Source: an uncultured Acidovorax sp.
GTDB taxonomy: Bacteria; Pseudomonadota; Gammaproteobacteria; Burkholderiales; Burkholderiaceae_C
Assembly (NCBI GenBank): GCA_913774625.1
Contig: CAJYHL010000063.1
Coordinates: 1 to 64,000 of the forward strand
Reading direction: 5' to 3'
Length of the DNA stretch: 64,000 nt
The notes below the pieces were generated by a model. It was given only the letters and a program-made list of their open reading frames with translations. It was not told the origin of the DNA and searched no databases. Within the stretch, counting starts at the first letter, position 1. Each line of letters starts with the position of its first letter. Positions 24,396-33,344 of the stretch are shown in pieces. Both the position numbers and the translations under genes were made by a program.

Positions 24396-25487
24396 ATGAG
24401 CAACTTCGACCATTTCGTCGGCACCCGCCCCGTCTCCGACCAGCACGCATTCGACGTGCAGGCGCTCACCGCCTGGCTCGCGGCGCACCTGGAAGGCTTC
24501 GCCGGCCCGCTGACGGTGGAGATGTTCAAGGGCGGGCAGTCCAACCCCACCTACAAGCTCGTCACGCCCACGCAGAGCTACGTGATGCGCGCCAAGCCCG
24601 GGCCGGTCGCCAAGCTGCTGCCCTCGGCCCATGCCATCGAGCGCGAATTCGCCGTGATGAGCGGCCTCGCGGGCACCGATGTGCCGGTGCCGCGCATGCT
24701 GGCGCTGTGCGAGGACGAGGCGGTGATCGGCCGCGCCTTCTACGTGATGGAGTTCATGCAGGGCCGTGTGCTCTGGGACCAGTCCCTGCCCGGCATGCAG
24801 CCGGCCGAGCGCGCCGCGATCTACGACGAGATGAACCGCGTCATCGCCGCGCTGCACACCGTGCCCTTCGCCGAGCGGGGCCTGGCCGGCTACGGCAAGC
24901 CGGGCAACTATTTCGAGCGGCAGATCGGGCGCTGGAGCCGGCAGTACCAGGCCTCCATCACCCAGCCCATCGCCGAGATGGACCGGCTGATGGAATGGCT
25001 GCCCGCCCACATGCCCGAAAGCGCGCGCGACGAGCGGCGCGTGTCCATCGTGCATGGCGACTTCCGCCTGGACAACCTCATGTTCCACCCCACCGAGCCG
25101 CGCGTGATCGCCGTGCTGGACTGGGAGCTCTCCACCCTGGGCCATCCGCTGGCCGACTTCAGCTACCACTGCATGGCCTGGCACATCCCGCCGGGCATGT
25201 TCCGCGGCATCGGCGGGCTGGACCTGGAACCGCTGGGCATTCCCAGCGAGGACGAATACATCCGCCGCTACTGCCAGCGCACGACCCAGGCCACGCCCGA
25301 AGAGCTGCGCGAAGGCTGGAACTTCTACATGGCCTACAACCTGTTCCGCCTCGCCGCCATCCTGCAGGGCATCGCCAAGCGGGTGGAAGACGGCACGGCT
25401 TCCAGCGCCCAGGCACGCGCCTCGGGCGAAGGCGCCCGGCCGCTGGCCGAGATGGCCTGGCGCTTCGCTCAGCAGCAGCAGCACTGA
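24396..25487 (+). CDS. Aminoglycoside-phosphotransferase-fold protein of acyl-CoA metabolism
   Basis: Encodes 363 residues of the kinase-like APH fold: [15 protein letters not shown] for nucleotide binding, the Brenner-type catalytic motif [14 protein letters not shown], and the metal site [18 protein letters not shown]. Members of this group sit next to, or fused with, acyl-CoA dehydrogenases (as in ACAD10/11), where they are thought to phosphorylate 4-hydroxyacyl groups. It lies 71 bases before such a dehydrogenase here. An antibiotic-resistance role is unlikely. Confidence 0.88.
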   Translation: MSNFDHFVGTRPVSDQHAFDVQALTAWLAAHLEGFAGPLTVEMFKGGQSNPTYKLVTPTQSYVMRAKPGPVAKLLPSAHAIEREFAVMSGLAGTDVPVPRMLALCEDEAVIGRAFYVMEFMQGRVLWDQSLPGMQPAERAAIYDEMNRVIAALHTVPFAERGLAGYGKPGNYFERQIGRWSRQYQASITQPIAEMDRLMEWLPAHMPESARDERRVSIVHGDFRLDNLMFHPTEPRVIAVLDWELSTLGHPLADFSYHCMAWHIPPGMFRGIGGLDLEPLGIPSEDEYIRRYCQRTTQATPEELREGWNFYMAYNLFRLAAILQGIAKRVEDGTASSAQARASGEGARPLAEMAWRFAQQQQH

Positions 25488-25558
25488 ACACCACGCAAGA
25501 AGCCGAGCCGGATCCCCACCCGCCCTGCTCCCCGCACCCGATTTCACACGGAGACCCC

Positions 25559-26833
25559 ATGGACTTTGACTATTCCCCCAAGACCCGGGACCTGCAGGCG
25601 CGGCTGCTCGGCTTCATGGACGAGCACATCTATCCGGCAGAAGCCGCCTATGCGGCCGAACTCGCGGCCAATACCGCCGCGGGCCGGCGCTGGTCCGCGC
25701 TCAAGACCATCGAAGACCTGAAGCCCAAGGCCCGCGCCGCTGGCTTGTGGAACCTCTTCCTGCCGGTGGACAGCGCCGCCGCATCGGGCTACGAAGGAGC
25801 GGGCCTCACCAACCAGGAATACGCGCCGCTGGCCGAGATCATGGGCCGCGTGCCCTGGGCCAGCGAGGTGTTCAACTGCTCCGCGCCCGACACCGGCAAC
25901 ATGGAGACCATCGCCCGCTACGGCAGCGAGGAGAACAAGGCCCGCTGGCTCAGGCCGCTGCTGGAAGGCCAGATCCGCTCGGCCTTCGCCATGACCGAGC
26001 CCGAGGTCGCCTCCAGCGACGCCACCAACATCGAGACGCGCATCGAACGCCAGGGCGACGAATACGTGATCAACGGCCGTAAGTGGTGGATCTCCGGCGC
26101 GGCCGACCCGCGCTGCGCCGTCTTCATCACCATGGGCAAGACCGACCCCGAAGCCGCCAAGCACTCGCAGCAGAGCATGGTGCTGGTGCCCGCCGACACG
26201 CCCGGCATCACCGTGCTGCGGCCGCTGAACGTGTTCGGCTACGACGACGCGCCCCACGGCCACGTCGAGATGACCTTCGAGAACGTCCGCGTCCCGGCAT
26301 CGAACATCCTGCTGGGTGAAGGCCGCGGCTTCGAGATCGCCCAGGGGCGCCTGGGCCCCGGCCGCATCCACCACTGCATGCGCCTGATCGGCCTGGCAGA
26401 ACGGGCGCTCGAACTCATGTGCCGCCGCGCCTCGTCCCGCGTGGCCTTCGGCAAGACCGTGGCGCAGCAGACCGTGACGCAGGAACGCATCGCCGAAGCC
26501 CGCTGCAAGATCGACATGGCGCGCCTGCTCACCCTGAAGGCCGCCTGGCTGATGGACGTGGCCGGCAACAAGGTGGCCCGCACCGAGATCGCCATGATCA
26601 AGGTGGTGGCGCCCAGCATGGCCTGCCAGGTGATCGACTGGGCCATGCAGGTGCATGGCGGCGGCGGCATGAGCGACGACTTCCCGCTGGCCTATGCCTA
26701 CGCCAACGCGCGCACGCTGCGCTTCGCCGACGGACCCGACGAAGTCCACCGCAACGCCATCGCCAAGTGGGAGCTGGGCAAGTACGGGAGCTACGGCCGC
26801 GATGCCGGCGTACCCGTCACGCGCGGCAGCTGA
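25559..26833 (+). CDS. Acyl-CoA dehydrogenase (ACAD10/11-like)
   Basis: Encodes 424 residues from ATG 25559. Motifs are [20 protein letters not shown] (FAD/substrate region), [16 protein letters not shown], and the C-terminal [20 protein letters not shown] with [19 protein letters not shown]. The size and sequence fit the long-chain or hydroxyacyl branch that partners APH-fold kinases, not short-chain enzymes. It introduces an alpha-beta double bond with FAD. Last gene of its operon, followed by a hairpin. Confidence 0.9.
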   Translation: MDFDYSPKTRDLQARLLGFMDEHIYPAEAAYAAELAANTAAGRRWSALKTIEDLKPKARAAGLWNLFLPVDSAAASGYEGAGLTNQEYAPLAEIMGRVPWASEVFNCSAPDTGNMETIARYGSEENKARWLRPLLEGQIRSAFAMTEPEVASSDATNIETRIERQGDEYVINGRKWWISGAADPRCAVFITMGKTDPEAAKHSQQSMVLVPADTPGITVLRPLNVFGYDDAPHGHVEMTFENVRVPASNILLGEGRGFEIAQGRLGPGRIHHCMRLIGLAERALELMCRRASSRVAFGKTVAQQTVTQERIAEARCKIDMARLLTLKAAWLMDVAGNKVARTEIAMIKVVAPSMACQVIDWAMQVHGGGGMSDDFPLAYAYANARTLRFADGPDEVHRNAIAKWELGKYGSYGRDAGVPVTRGS

Positions 26834-26876
26834 AGCGGCGGCGCATTGCAGCGGGACACGCCGGCGACCCGCTGCA

Positions 26877-26899
26877 CCGAGCCTGCTTCGCGGGCTCGG
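26877..26899. terminator. Hairpin between convergent acyl-CoA dehydrogenase and MocR genes
   Basis: CCGAGCC and GGCTCGG flank TGCTTCGCG. Counting one G-T pair the stem reaches 10 bp. It lies between the ends of two convergent genes and adjoins the stop-linked repeat, so it likely terminates both. Confidence 0.7.
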
Positions 26900-26918
26900 A
26901 ACGTGTTGACGATCTCAG
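26897..26918 (-). repeat. Stop-codon-linked dispersed repeat, copy 2
   Basis: On the minus strand, TGA-GATCGTCAACACGTTCCG starts with the stop of the MocR gene region and leads into the hairpin at 26877-26899. It is the partner of 14444-14465. Confidence 0.7.
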
Positions 26919-28363
26919 CGCGCCTTCGCAGCCGCCACGGCCTTGGCGATGAGGTCCAGCGTGCGGTCATCCGTGCGGGCCACGTTCAGCCTCACGAAGG
27001 AAGCCAGGGCCGGCAGATAGGTGAAGGCCTCGGCATTGGCGATCAGCTCACCCTCCGCCAGCAGGGAGGCCAGGACGGCCTTCGCCTTCACCCCCTCGCC
27101 CAGATCCACCCATAGATACATCCCGTCGCCGTCGGCGGCTACCTGCCAGCCCCGCGCAAGGACTTTCGCCGCGAGCGCCTTGCCGGCCCTGGACAGCTGC
27201 CGCTGCAGGCGCTCGCAATGCGAGTCGTAGCCGCCCTGCGTCAGCAGGTGATGCACCAGCTGATCGGTCAGCGCCGGCGCCTGGATGGACGAGACGGAAC
27301 GCATCAGCAGAATGCGCTCCAGCCGCTGGCTGTTGGCCGCTACAAAGCCCGCGCGCAACCCCGGCCCCAGCGTCTTGGAAAAGCTGCCGACATGGACCAC
27401 GCGCTCGAACTGGTCCAGCGCCGCCAGGCGGGCGACCGAGCCGAGCCGGCTCCTGGGCAGCAGATCGCCGTAGGTGTCGTCGTCCAGGATCCATAGGTCG
27501 TACTGCTCGGCGAGCTTCAGCAACTGATGCGCCCGGCGCATGGACAGGCAGGTCGAAGTCGGGTTCTGCAGGATGGAGCTGCAGAAGAACGCCACGGGAC
27601 GGTGCTTCTCGCACAGCTCCACGAATTGCTCCAGATCGGGCCCATCCTCCAGGCGGCGCACGTAAAGCAGCTGCAGGCCGCTGGCCATCAACCGCTGGAT
27701 GTGGATGAAAGGCGCCGGGTCCTCGATCAGCACCGTCTGGCCCGGCGCCAGGAAAGACCAGATCGCCAGATGCAGAGCCTCGCTGCCGCCGGCGGTGGTC
27801 ACGATCTGCTCGGGCGAGGCATCGATGCCCGCCATGCGCAGCCTCTCGCTCAGCACCGACCGCAGGGCCAGCCCGCCCTGGCTGTCCGAATACTCGAACA
27901 GGTCGTTGCGTGGATGGGTCGCCAACGCCTGCAAGGCCGCTGAGACGGCCTTCGGATCCATCCAGTCGGCAGGCAGGGTGCCGCTGGCCGAGCTGCCGGG
28001 AAACCGGTCGGCTCCCAGCAGCCGCTCCCAGTAAGTGGTGGCTGGCTTGGACCAGGCCTGCACGGACACCGCCTTGCCCACCTGCCGCGCCCCCGGCGCC
28101 ACGTAGAAGCCGGAGCCGCGCCGTGCCTGCAGGTAGCCCGCAGCCGTCAGCTTGTCGTAGGCCCGCAGCACGGTCTCGTTGCTGATGCCCATGCTGGCCG
28201 CCATGGCGCGTACCGAGGGCAGGCGCTCACCGACCTCCAGCGTCATCTGCTCTATGCGCTTCTTGATGTCTTCGAAGATCTGATCGATGAGCGGGCTGCC
28301 GTTGCGGGGAGCCGGGGCGTTCTCCCGCAGGTGCGCGGGTTTCGGGGAGCGGGTGTCTGGCAT
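26915..28363 (-). CDS. MocR-type (GntR/aminotransferase) regulator
   Basis: Encodes 482 residues from ATG 28363 (MPDTRSPKPAHLREN); the frame is open to 28630, but the upstream part is not protein-like. The N-terminal GntR winged helix is LIDQIFEDIKKRIEQ, GERLPSVRAMAASMGISNET, VLRAYDKLTAAGYLQARRGSGF. The C-terminal domain is a fold-type I aminotransferase with the PLP lysine in HVGSFSKTLGPGLRAGF and LDDDTYGDL. MocR proteins sense an amino-acid or PLP-linked ligand. It is divergent from the TonB receptor of the peptide-uptake-like locus and is the natural candidate to control it. Confidence 0.92.
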   Translation of the reverse strand: MPDTRSPKPAHLRENAPAPRNGSPLIDQIFEDIKKRIEQMTLEVGERLPSVRAMAASMGISNETVLRAYDKLTAAGYLQARRGSGFYVAPGARQVGKAVSVQAWSKPATTYWERLLGADRFPGSSASGTLPADWMDPKAVSAALQALATHPRNDLFEYSDSQGGLALRSVLSERLRMAGIDASPEQIVTTAGGSEALHLAIWSFLAPGQTVLIEDPAPFIHIQRLMASGLQLLYVRRLEDGPDLEQFVELCEKHRPVAFFCSSILQNPTSTCLSMRRAHQLLKLAEQYDLWILDDDTYGDLLPRSRLGSVARLAALDQFERVVHVGSFSKTLGPGLRAGFVAANSQRLERILLMRSVSSIQAPALTDQLVHHLLTQGGYDSHCERLQRQLSRAGKALAAKVLARGWQVAADGDGMYLWVDLGEGVKAKAVLASLLAEGELIANAEAFTYLPALASFVRLNVARTDDRTLDLIAKAVAAAKAR

Positions 28364-28796
28364 GGGCGGGTTGTGCGGAGCGAACGGTGCGGTCTGCGAT
28401 GGCCCAGCATAACAGAGCCGTTCAGCATACGGAATTGATGGCAACAGTTTGCACACAACCGATGGGGCCTGCATGCCTGCCTGGCAGTCAGCGCCGATGC
28501 ACCCGGGGGGTGCGGGACCGATTACGCATGCACCATCTCCATACGCCCACGCACCGGGCATGTGCAGGCCATGGAGGCCCGATTGGTACATACCCCCATG
28601 ACCTGATGGGTCCGGCATGCAAGAATCCAACTGTACAAAACACTTTTAAGAGCAAGCATTCTTGAAAAACTCAGTTGGCTATCTTCCGTATGCAACAGGA
28701 AGATTCATGCAAGCAGATGCAATGAAAAGCATATGGAACGCTAATTGCATTTGCTGACAGGGCTTTCGCAATTCCGCACCACTTGAGGACCCCGCC
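28364..28796. other. Divergent control region between the MocR and TonB-receptor genes
   Basis: There are 433 bases without a gene. The half next to the receptor is A+T-richer. CATGCAAG occurs twice (28616-28623 and 28706-28713), and an 11-bp imperfect inverted repeat is at 28713-28754. No convincing Fur box was found by eye. Confidence 0.5.
28713..28754. promoter_or_regulatory. Candidate operator: 11-bp inverted repeat
   Basis: GCAGATGCAAT (28713-28723) and ATTGCATTTGC (28744-28754) pair at 10 of 11 positions across a 20-base spacer, about 45 bases upstream of the receptor start. The centre-to-centre distance of 31 bases is close to three helical turns. A site for the divergent MocR protein or an iron regulator is possible. 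Confidence 0.35.
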
Positions 28797-31181
28797 ATGA
28801 TCCGCAAACCCACCATGAGCCACCGTTCGCCATCCTTCCGCTACTCCACCCTCTGCGCCGCAGTGGCCTTGGCGCTGCCAGTCGCCGTGCAGGCCCAGCA
28901 GGGGCCGGTAGCCGCCGGCACCAGCAAGACAGCGGCAGCCGCCAGCGCGCATTACTCGATTCCCGCAGGTCCACTGTCGGCAACACTGAAGGCCATCGGC
29001 AGCATCAGCGGCAAGCGGATCCAGTTCGACGAGGCGGACGTCAAGGGCCTGAACGCGCCCGCCATCCAGGACGCTCCCAATGAAGTGGCCGCAGTGCAGG
29101 CCGCGGTCGCCGGCAGCGGCCTGACCATGGCGAGCAACCCGGACGGATCCCTGCGGGTGTTCGTGCAGCAGCTGGCCGCCGTGGCGGTCACGGCCCAGCG
29201 GGACGAGGCGGAAACCGGCTTCCGCGCATCCAGCTCGCCCACCGCCACCCGCGGCGGCGCCGACCTGCTGGACGTGCCGCAGTCGGTCACGGTGCTGACG
29301 GCCAAGGTGTTCGAGACGCAGCAGGCACCCACGGTGGAGGACGCGCTGCGCAACGTGGCCGGCGTGATCACCCGTCCCGGCGCGCAGGGCGCCAGCAGCT
29401 TCACCATCCGCGGCTTCGACACCAGCAACAGCACGCTGGCCAACGGGCTGAGCGATCCCAACTCGCTGAAGACGAACATCGCCGGCGTCGAACGCGTGGA
29501 AGTGCTCAAGGGCCCGCAGGCGCTGCTGGCCGGCGCCTACGGCCAGGGCGGCACGCTCAACATCGTCACCAAGAAGCCCACCTCCGAGCCCATCCGCAAC
29601 GTGACCCTGAGCTACGGCAGCCGCGCCGAGCGCACCGCCACGATCGATCTGGCCGGCCCGCTGAACGAGAGCAAGGAACTCAGCTACCGCGTCATCGGCT
29701 CGGCCACTCGCATGCACGACAACCCCGGGCACTACGACGGGCGCACGCAGAACTACGGCATGGCAGCGCTGCGCTGGAAGGACGCCAGGACCGACGTCAT
29801 CGCTGGCGTCTCCACCGACAAGTCCCATATGCCGCCGAACCTCTACACCATCGCGATCCGCGGCTTCATCGAGCCGACGCCGACCATGCGGGCCGGCAAC
29901 CCGGACAACGGCGTGGATATCGACTCGCAGTCGGTGTACTACAGCCTGGAGCATTCCTTCACCGACGCGCTGCAGTTCACCAGCCGCATGCAGCGCACCG
30001 CCACCACGCAGGACCTGGTGATGTGGACGCCCCAGTTCCCGATCAGCACGGCCGGCCGCATCCTGGGCTTCAGCCCCACCAACCAGCGGATGGACCTGAC
30101 CACGCTCAGCGGCGACCACTACCTGAGCTACAAGTTCAAGACCGGCCCGGTGGATCAGCGCGCGGTGATGGGCTTCAACCACAGCCACGGCGACAACCGG
30201 TCCACGGAGTACTCGGCCAGCCAGGTGGCCGTGCCCCTGTTCCAGCCCACGCAGTACCCCTTCCCGTCCATCGTCCGCAACAACAGCACCCTGTTCTCCA
30301 ACTATTCCACCGAGACCGATCAGCGCGGCATCTATGCGCAGGACACGCTGAAGTGGGAGAAGTGGACCCTGGTGGGAGGCGTGCGGCGTTCGACCTTCGA
30401 CAGCGGCCCGACCACCATCATCTACAACGCCCCGAAGCCTCCCCCGCAAAGGACGGACAAGACGACCATTTCCAAAACCACGGTCAACGCCGGCCTGATC
30501 TACAACCTGGACTGGAACACCTCGCTCTACGGCAGCTACGGCGAAGGATTCTCCCCGCTCTACGCCGACCGGCCGATCTGCAGCACGGGCTCGCGCGACG
30601 TGCCCCCCACCATGTCCAAGAGCAAGGAAGTGGGCGTCAAGAGCAACGTGGACGACCGCTTCTCCTGGTCGGCAGCCGTGTTCCAGATCGACCAGATCAA
30701 CACGCTGCGGCGCAATGTGGCGCGCAACTGCTATGACCTGCTGGACGGCCAGCGCTCGCGCGGGCTGGAACTGGAGGCCTCCGGCAAGCCCATGCCCGGC
30801 CTCAACCTGATCTTCAACTACACCTACCTGAAGCAGCAGAACATGTCCGACCCGACGCAGCTGCCCAGCGCCGCCCCCCGGACGCAGGTCAGCGCGTGGA
30901 GCACCTACGACTTCCAGTCCGAACCCCTGCGCAACCTGAGCGTGGCCCTGGGCATCAGCGCCTGGACCGATGCCCGCCTGGGTACCCGCCCCACCGATCC
31001 GACCTCCCCCGGCGGCGCGCGCATCGATGCCGGCATCGCCTACGCCCAGCCCGAATGGTCGGTGCGCCTGGGCGTGAAGAACCTGGCCAACCGCACGCTC
31101 TACGGCTATTCCACCTCGTCGATGTACGTGCCCATCTACGACAAGCGGACCTTCATGGTGACCTACCAGCGCAAGCTCTGA
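28797..31181 (+). CDS. TonB-dependent siderophore-type receptor with STN signalling domain
   Basis: Encodes 794 residues. The signal peptide (CAAVALALPVAVQA) is followed by a secretin/TonB N-terminal (STN) domain at about residues 50-120 (YSIPAGPLSATLKAIGSISG, KRIQFDEADVKGLNAPAIQD). Then come a TonB-box-like VAVTAQR, the plug (LDVPQSVTVLTAKVFE, VEVLKGPQALLAGAYGQGG) and a beta barrel ending YDKRTFMVTYQRKL with the terminal hydrophobic residue. STN domains normally signal to FecR/FecI, but no such genes are in the window. First gene of a tightly packed series with ABC transporter, peptidase and TonB/Exb genes. The substrate may be a ferric siderophore or a peptide. Confidence 0.92.
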   Translation: MIRKPTMSHRSPSFRYSTLCAAVALALPVAVQAQQGPVAAGTSKTAAAASAHYSIPAGPLSATLKAIGSISGKRIQFDEADVKGLNAPAIQDAPNEVAAVQAAVAGSGLTMASNPDGSLRVFVQQLAAVAVTAQRDEAETGFRASSSPTATRGGADLLDVPQSVTVLTAKVFETQQAPTVEDALRNVAGVITRPGAQGASSFTIRGFDTSNSTLANGLSDPNSLKTNIAGVERVEVLKGPQALLAGAYGQGGTLNIVTKKPTSEPIRNVTLSYGSRAERTATIDLAGPLNESKELSYRVIGSATRMHDNPGHYDGRTQNYGMAALRWKDARTDVIAGVSTDKSHMPPNLYTIAIRGFIEPTPTMRAGNPDNGVDIDSQSVYYSLEHSFTDALQFTSRMQRTATTQDLVMWTPQFPISTAGRILGFSPTNQRMDLTTLSGDHYLSYKFKTGPVDQRAVMGFNHSHGDNRSTEYSASQVAVPLFQPTQYPFPSIVRNNSTLFSNYSTETDQRGIYAQDTLKWEKWTLVGGVRRSTFDSGPTTIIYNAPKPPPQRTDKTTISKTTVNAGLIYNLDWNTSLYGSYGEGFSPLYADRPICSTGSRDVPPTMSKSKEVGVKSNVDDRFSWSAAVFQIDQINTLRRNVARNCYDLLDGQRSRGLELEASGKPMPGLNLIFNYTYLKQQNMSDPTQLPSAAPRTQVSAWSTYDFQSEPLRNLSVALGISAWTDARLGTRPTDPTSPGGARIDAGIAYAQPEWSVRLGVKNLANRTLYGYSTSSMYVPIYDKRTFMVTYQRKL

Positions 31182-31230
31182 GCACCAGGCCCGTTCCTGC
31201 TCTTAGCACCAGGCCCGTCCCTCAGCACCA
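31181..31230 (+). repeat. Short direct repeats after the receptor gene
   Basis: AGCACCAGGCCCGT occurs at 31181-31194 and 31205-31218, with a degenerate third unit AGCACCAAGACC at 31224. It fills most of the 61-base gap before the ABC transporter gene. Confidence 0.7.
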
Positions 31231-31242
31231 AGACCTTCTTCC

Positions 31243-32964
31243 ATGAACACTCACGGCACTCGCCCCCGACTGCGGGACCTGATCCTGCCCTACTGGACAT
31301 CGCGCGACAGCTGGCGCGGCTGGATCCTTCTGGCCATCAAGGTGGTGCTGATGTTCACCAGCGTGTACCTGGCGGTGTGGTCCAACAAGCTCTCCGGGCA
31401 GGTCGTGGATGCCATGGTGAAGCGCGAATGGGACGGCCTGCTGCCGGTGCTGGCCCTGGCGTGGACCGCCGGCATGCTGACCATGCTGGTGTCCATGGTG
31501 GTGTCGTTCACCGTGCTGGAATTCCTCCAGTACGAGTGGCGCACCTCCATGACGCGGTGGTTCCTTCACGAATGGACCCGCCACCGCACGTACTACGCGA
31601 TCGAGCGCGACGGCTGCGTGGACAACGCCGACCAGCGGATCTCCCAGGACATCGCGCGCTTCGTGGAGCTGACGCTGTTCCTGCTGCTCAACCCCATCCA
31701 TGTGGTGGTGTCGGCGGTGTCGTTCACCTTCGTGCTCTGGAAGCTTTCAGGAACGCTCAGCTTCACGTTCCAGGGCATCGACTTCGCCATCCCGGGCTAC
31801 ATGGTCTATCTGGTCTATGCCTACTCGGCCGGCGCCCTGCTGGTCTCGCACCTGGCGGGCCGGCCGCTCATCAAGCTATTCAACGTGCGGCAGACGGTAG
31901 AGGCGAACTTCCGCTACCAGGGCATGCAGCTGCGCGAGAACGCAGAGCAGATCGCCTTCTACGACGGCGGCGACCAGGAACGGCGGCGCATGGAGCAGTC
32001 CTTCGAGGCCGTGCGGGAGAACTGGCGCGCCATCATCTTCCGCACCGTCAAGATGGTGCTGGCGCGGGAAACCTATCTGCACACCGGCTCCCTGCTGCCC
32101 ACGGCCGCCGCTCTGCCGCGCTACCTGTCGGGCGCCATCTCCATGGGCGACGTCACGCGCATCAGCGGGGCCTTCGTGCAGGTCAGCAGCAGCCTGACCT
32201 TCTTCACCCAGGCCTACGCCAACTTCACCGAATGGTGGGCGCTGGGCAACCGGCTGCGCGACCTGCTGGGCGCGGTCGAAGCCGTGCGCGCACAGCCCAC
32301 CGAGATCCACATCGACCGCACGGGCGGCACGGACATCGCGGTCCAGGGCCTGGCGCTGCGCAAGCCCGGGGGCGAGCCACTGGCCAACATTCCCCCGCTA
32401 CGGCTGCAGCAGGGCGAGCGCTGGCTGCTGCGCGGCACCTCGGGGGCGGGCAAGAGCACGCTGCTGCGTGCCGTCGCCGGCATCTGGCCCTACGGCGAAG
32501 GCGAGATCAGGCACCCCGGTGCCGGACGGCTCATGTTCCTGCCGCAGCGCAGCTACATCCCGCAGGGCACGCTCAAGGCCGCCCTGTGCTATCCCGGCCA
32601 GCCCGGCGACTTCGACGACGAGCGGGTGCGCCAGGTGCTGCGCGAGGTGCGTCTGCCCGAGCTGGCCGACCGGCTGCACGACACCGACCGCTGGCAGCAG
32701 AAGCTCTCGGGCGGAGAGCAGCAGCGGCTGGCCATCGGCCGGGCCCTGCTGCAGCGCCCCGACTACCTCTTCCTCGACGAGGCCACCAGCGCGCTCGACC
32801 CGGACACGGAGCAGGCCCTCTACCAGGCGCTGCTCGAAGCACTGCCCCACGGCACCCTGGTCAGTGTGGCCCACCGCGAATCGCTGGCCGGCTACCACGA
32901 CCACGTGCTGGACCTCACCTCGCTGCGCGGCAGCGCCGCCGCGCCCTCCCCGGCCACGGCCTGA
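31243..32964 (+). CDS. SbmA/BacA-YddA-type ABC transporter (membrane + ATPase fusion)
   Basis: Encodes 573 residues. The N-terminal ABC_membrane_2/SbmA-like domain has several membrane helices (WILLAIKVVLMFTSVYLAVW, VLALAWTAGMLTMLVSMVVS) and LRENAEQIAFYDGGDQERRR, typical of the family. The C-terminal ATPase has Walker A GTSGAGKST (398-406), signature LSGGEQQ (from 488) and Walker B YLFLDEATSALD (Asp512-Glu513). This domain order is that of YddA and of the mycobacterial BacA homologue, which imports bulky hydrophilic compounds including peptide drugs. Direction cannot be read from sequence. Placement behind a TonB receptor and before peptidases favours import across the inner membrane. Confidence 0.9.
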   Translation: MNTHGTRPRLRDLILPYWTSRDSWRGWILLAIKVVLMFTSVYLAVWSNKLSGQVVDAMVKREWDGLLPVLALAWTAGMLTMLVSMVVSFTVLEFLQYEWRTSMTRWFLHEWTRHRTYYAIERDGCVDNADQRISQDIARFVELTLFLLLNPIHVVVSAVSFTFVLWKLSGTLSFTFQGIDFAIPGYMVYLVYAYSAGALLVSHLAGRPLIKLFNVRQTVEANFRYQGMQLRENAEQIAFYDGGDQERRRMEQSFEAVRENWRAIIFRTVKMVLARETYLHTGSLLPTAAALPRYLSGAISMGDVTRISGAFVQVSSSLTFFTQAYANFTEWWALGNRLRDLLGAVEAVRAQPTEIHIDRTGGTDIAVQGLALRKPGGEPLANIPPLRLQQGERWLLRGTSGAGKSTLLRAVAGIWPYGEGEIRHPGAGRLMFLPQRSYIPQGTLKAALCYPGQPGDFDDERVRQVLREVRLPELADRLHDTDRWQQKLSGGEQQRLAIGRALLQRPDYLFLDEATSALDPDTEQALYQALLEALPHGTLVSVAHRESLAGYHDHVLDLTSLRGSAAAPSPATA

Positions 32965-33006
32965 ACGCCTTCATCCCCTTCATCCGGTCTTTTTCAGGAG
33001 CATTCC

Positions 33007-33339
33007 ATGACCTCAGCCGTCGTCAAAGTCACTGACGCGAATTTCGAAGAACAAGTGTTGCAAGCCCAGGGCACCGTGCTGGTGGACTGGTGGGCCGAGT
33101 GGTGCGCCCCCTGCAAGCAGTTGCTGCCCATCGTGGACGACATCGCGGAGGAATACGCCGGCGAAGCCCGCATCTGCAAGATCAACGCCGACGAGAACAA
33201 GCAGTTCTCCCAGCGCTTCAACGTGCGCGGCCTGCCCACCATGATCCTGTTCGTGGACGGCCAGGAGAAGGCCCGCCTGGTGGGCCTGGTCTCCAAGACC
33301 CGCATCGCCCAGGCGCTCGACGATTGCCTGGAGGCCTGA
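33007..33339 (+). CDS. Thioredoxin
   Basis: Encodes 110 residues of classical thioredoxin with VLVDWWAEWCAPCKQL (redox cysteines 33 and 36; WCAPC rather than the usual WCGPC) and RGLPTMILFVDGQEKARLVGLVSK with the cis-proline. No signal peptide, so cytoplasmic. It sits 5 bases before the S9 peptidase gene, inside a peptide-processing locus and not with redox housekeeping genes. A role in reducing disulfides of an imported compound is an inference. Confidence 0.93.
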   Translation: MTSAVVKVTDANFEEQVLQAQGTVLVDWWAEWCAPCKQLLPIVDDIAEEYAGEARICKINADENKQFSQRFNVRGLPTMILFVDGQEKARLVGLVSKTRIAQALDDCLEA

Positions 33340-33344
33340 AGGAC

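Noticed and set aside
24396-25487. Aminoglycoside resistance gene
   Set aside because: The APH fold is present, but the sequence subgroup and the adjacent acyl-CoA dehydrogenase point to acyl-CoA metabolism.
28663-28760. Fur box upstream of the TonB receptor
   Set aside because: No stretch comes close to GATAATGATAATCATTATC by eye; only an unrelated inverted repeat is visible.
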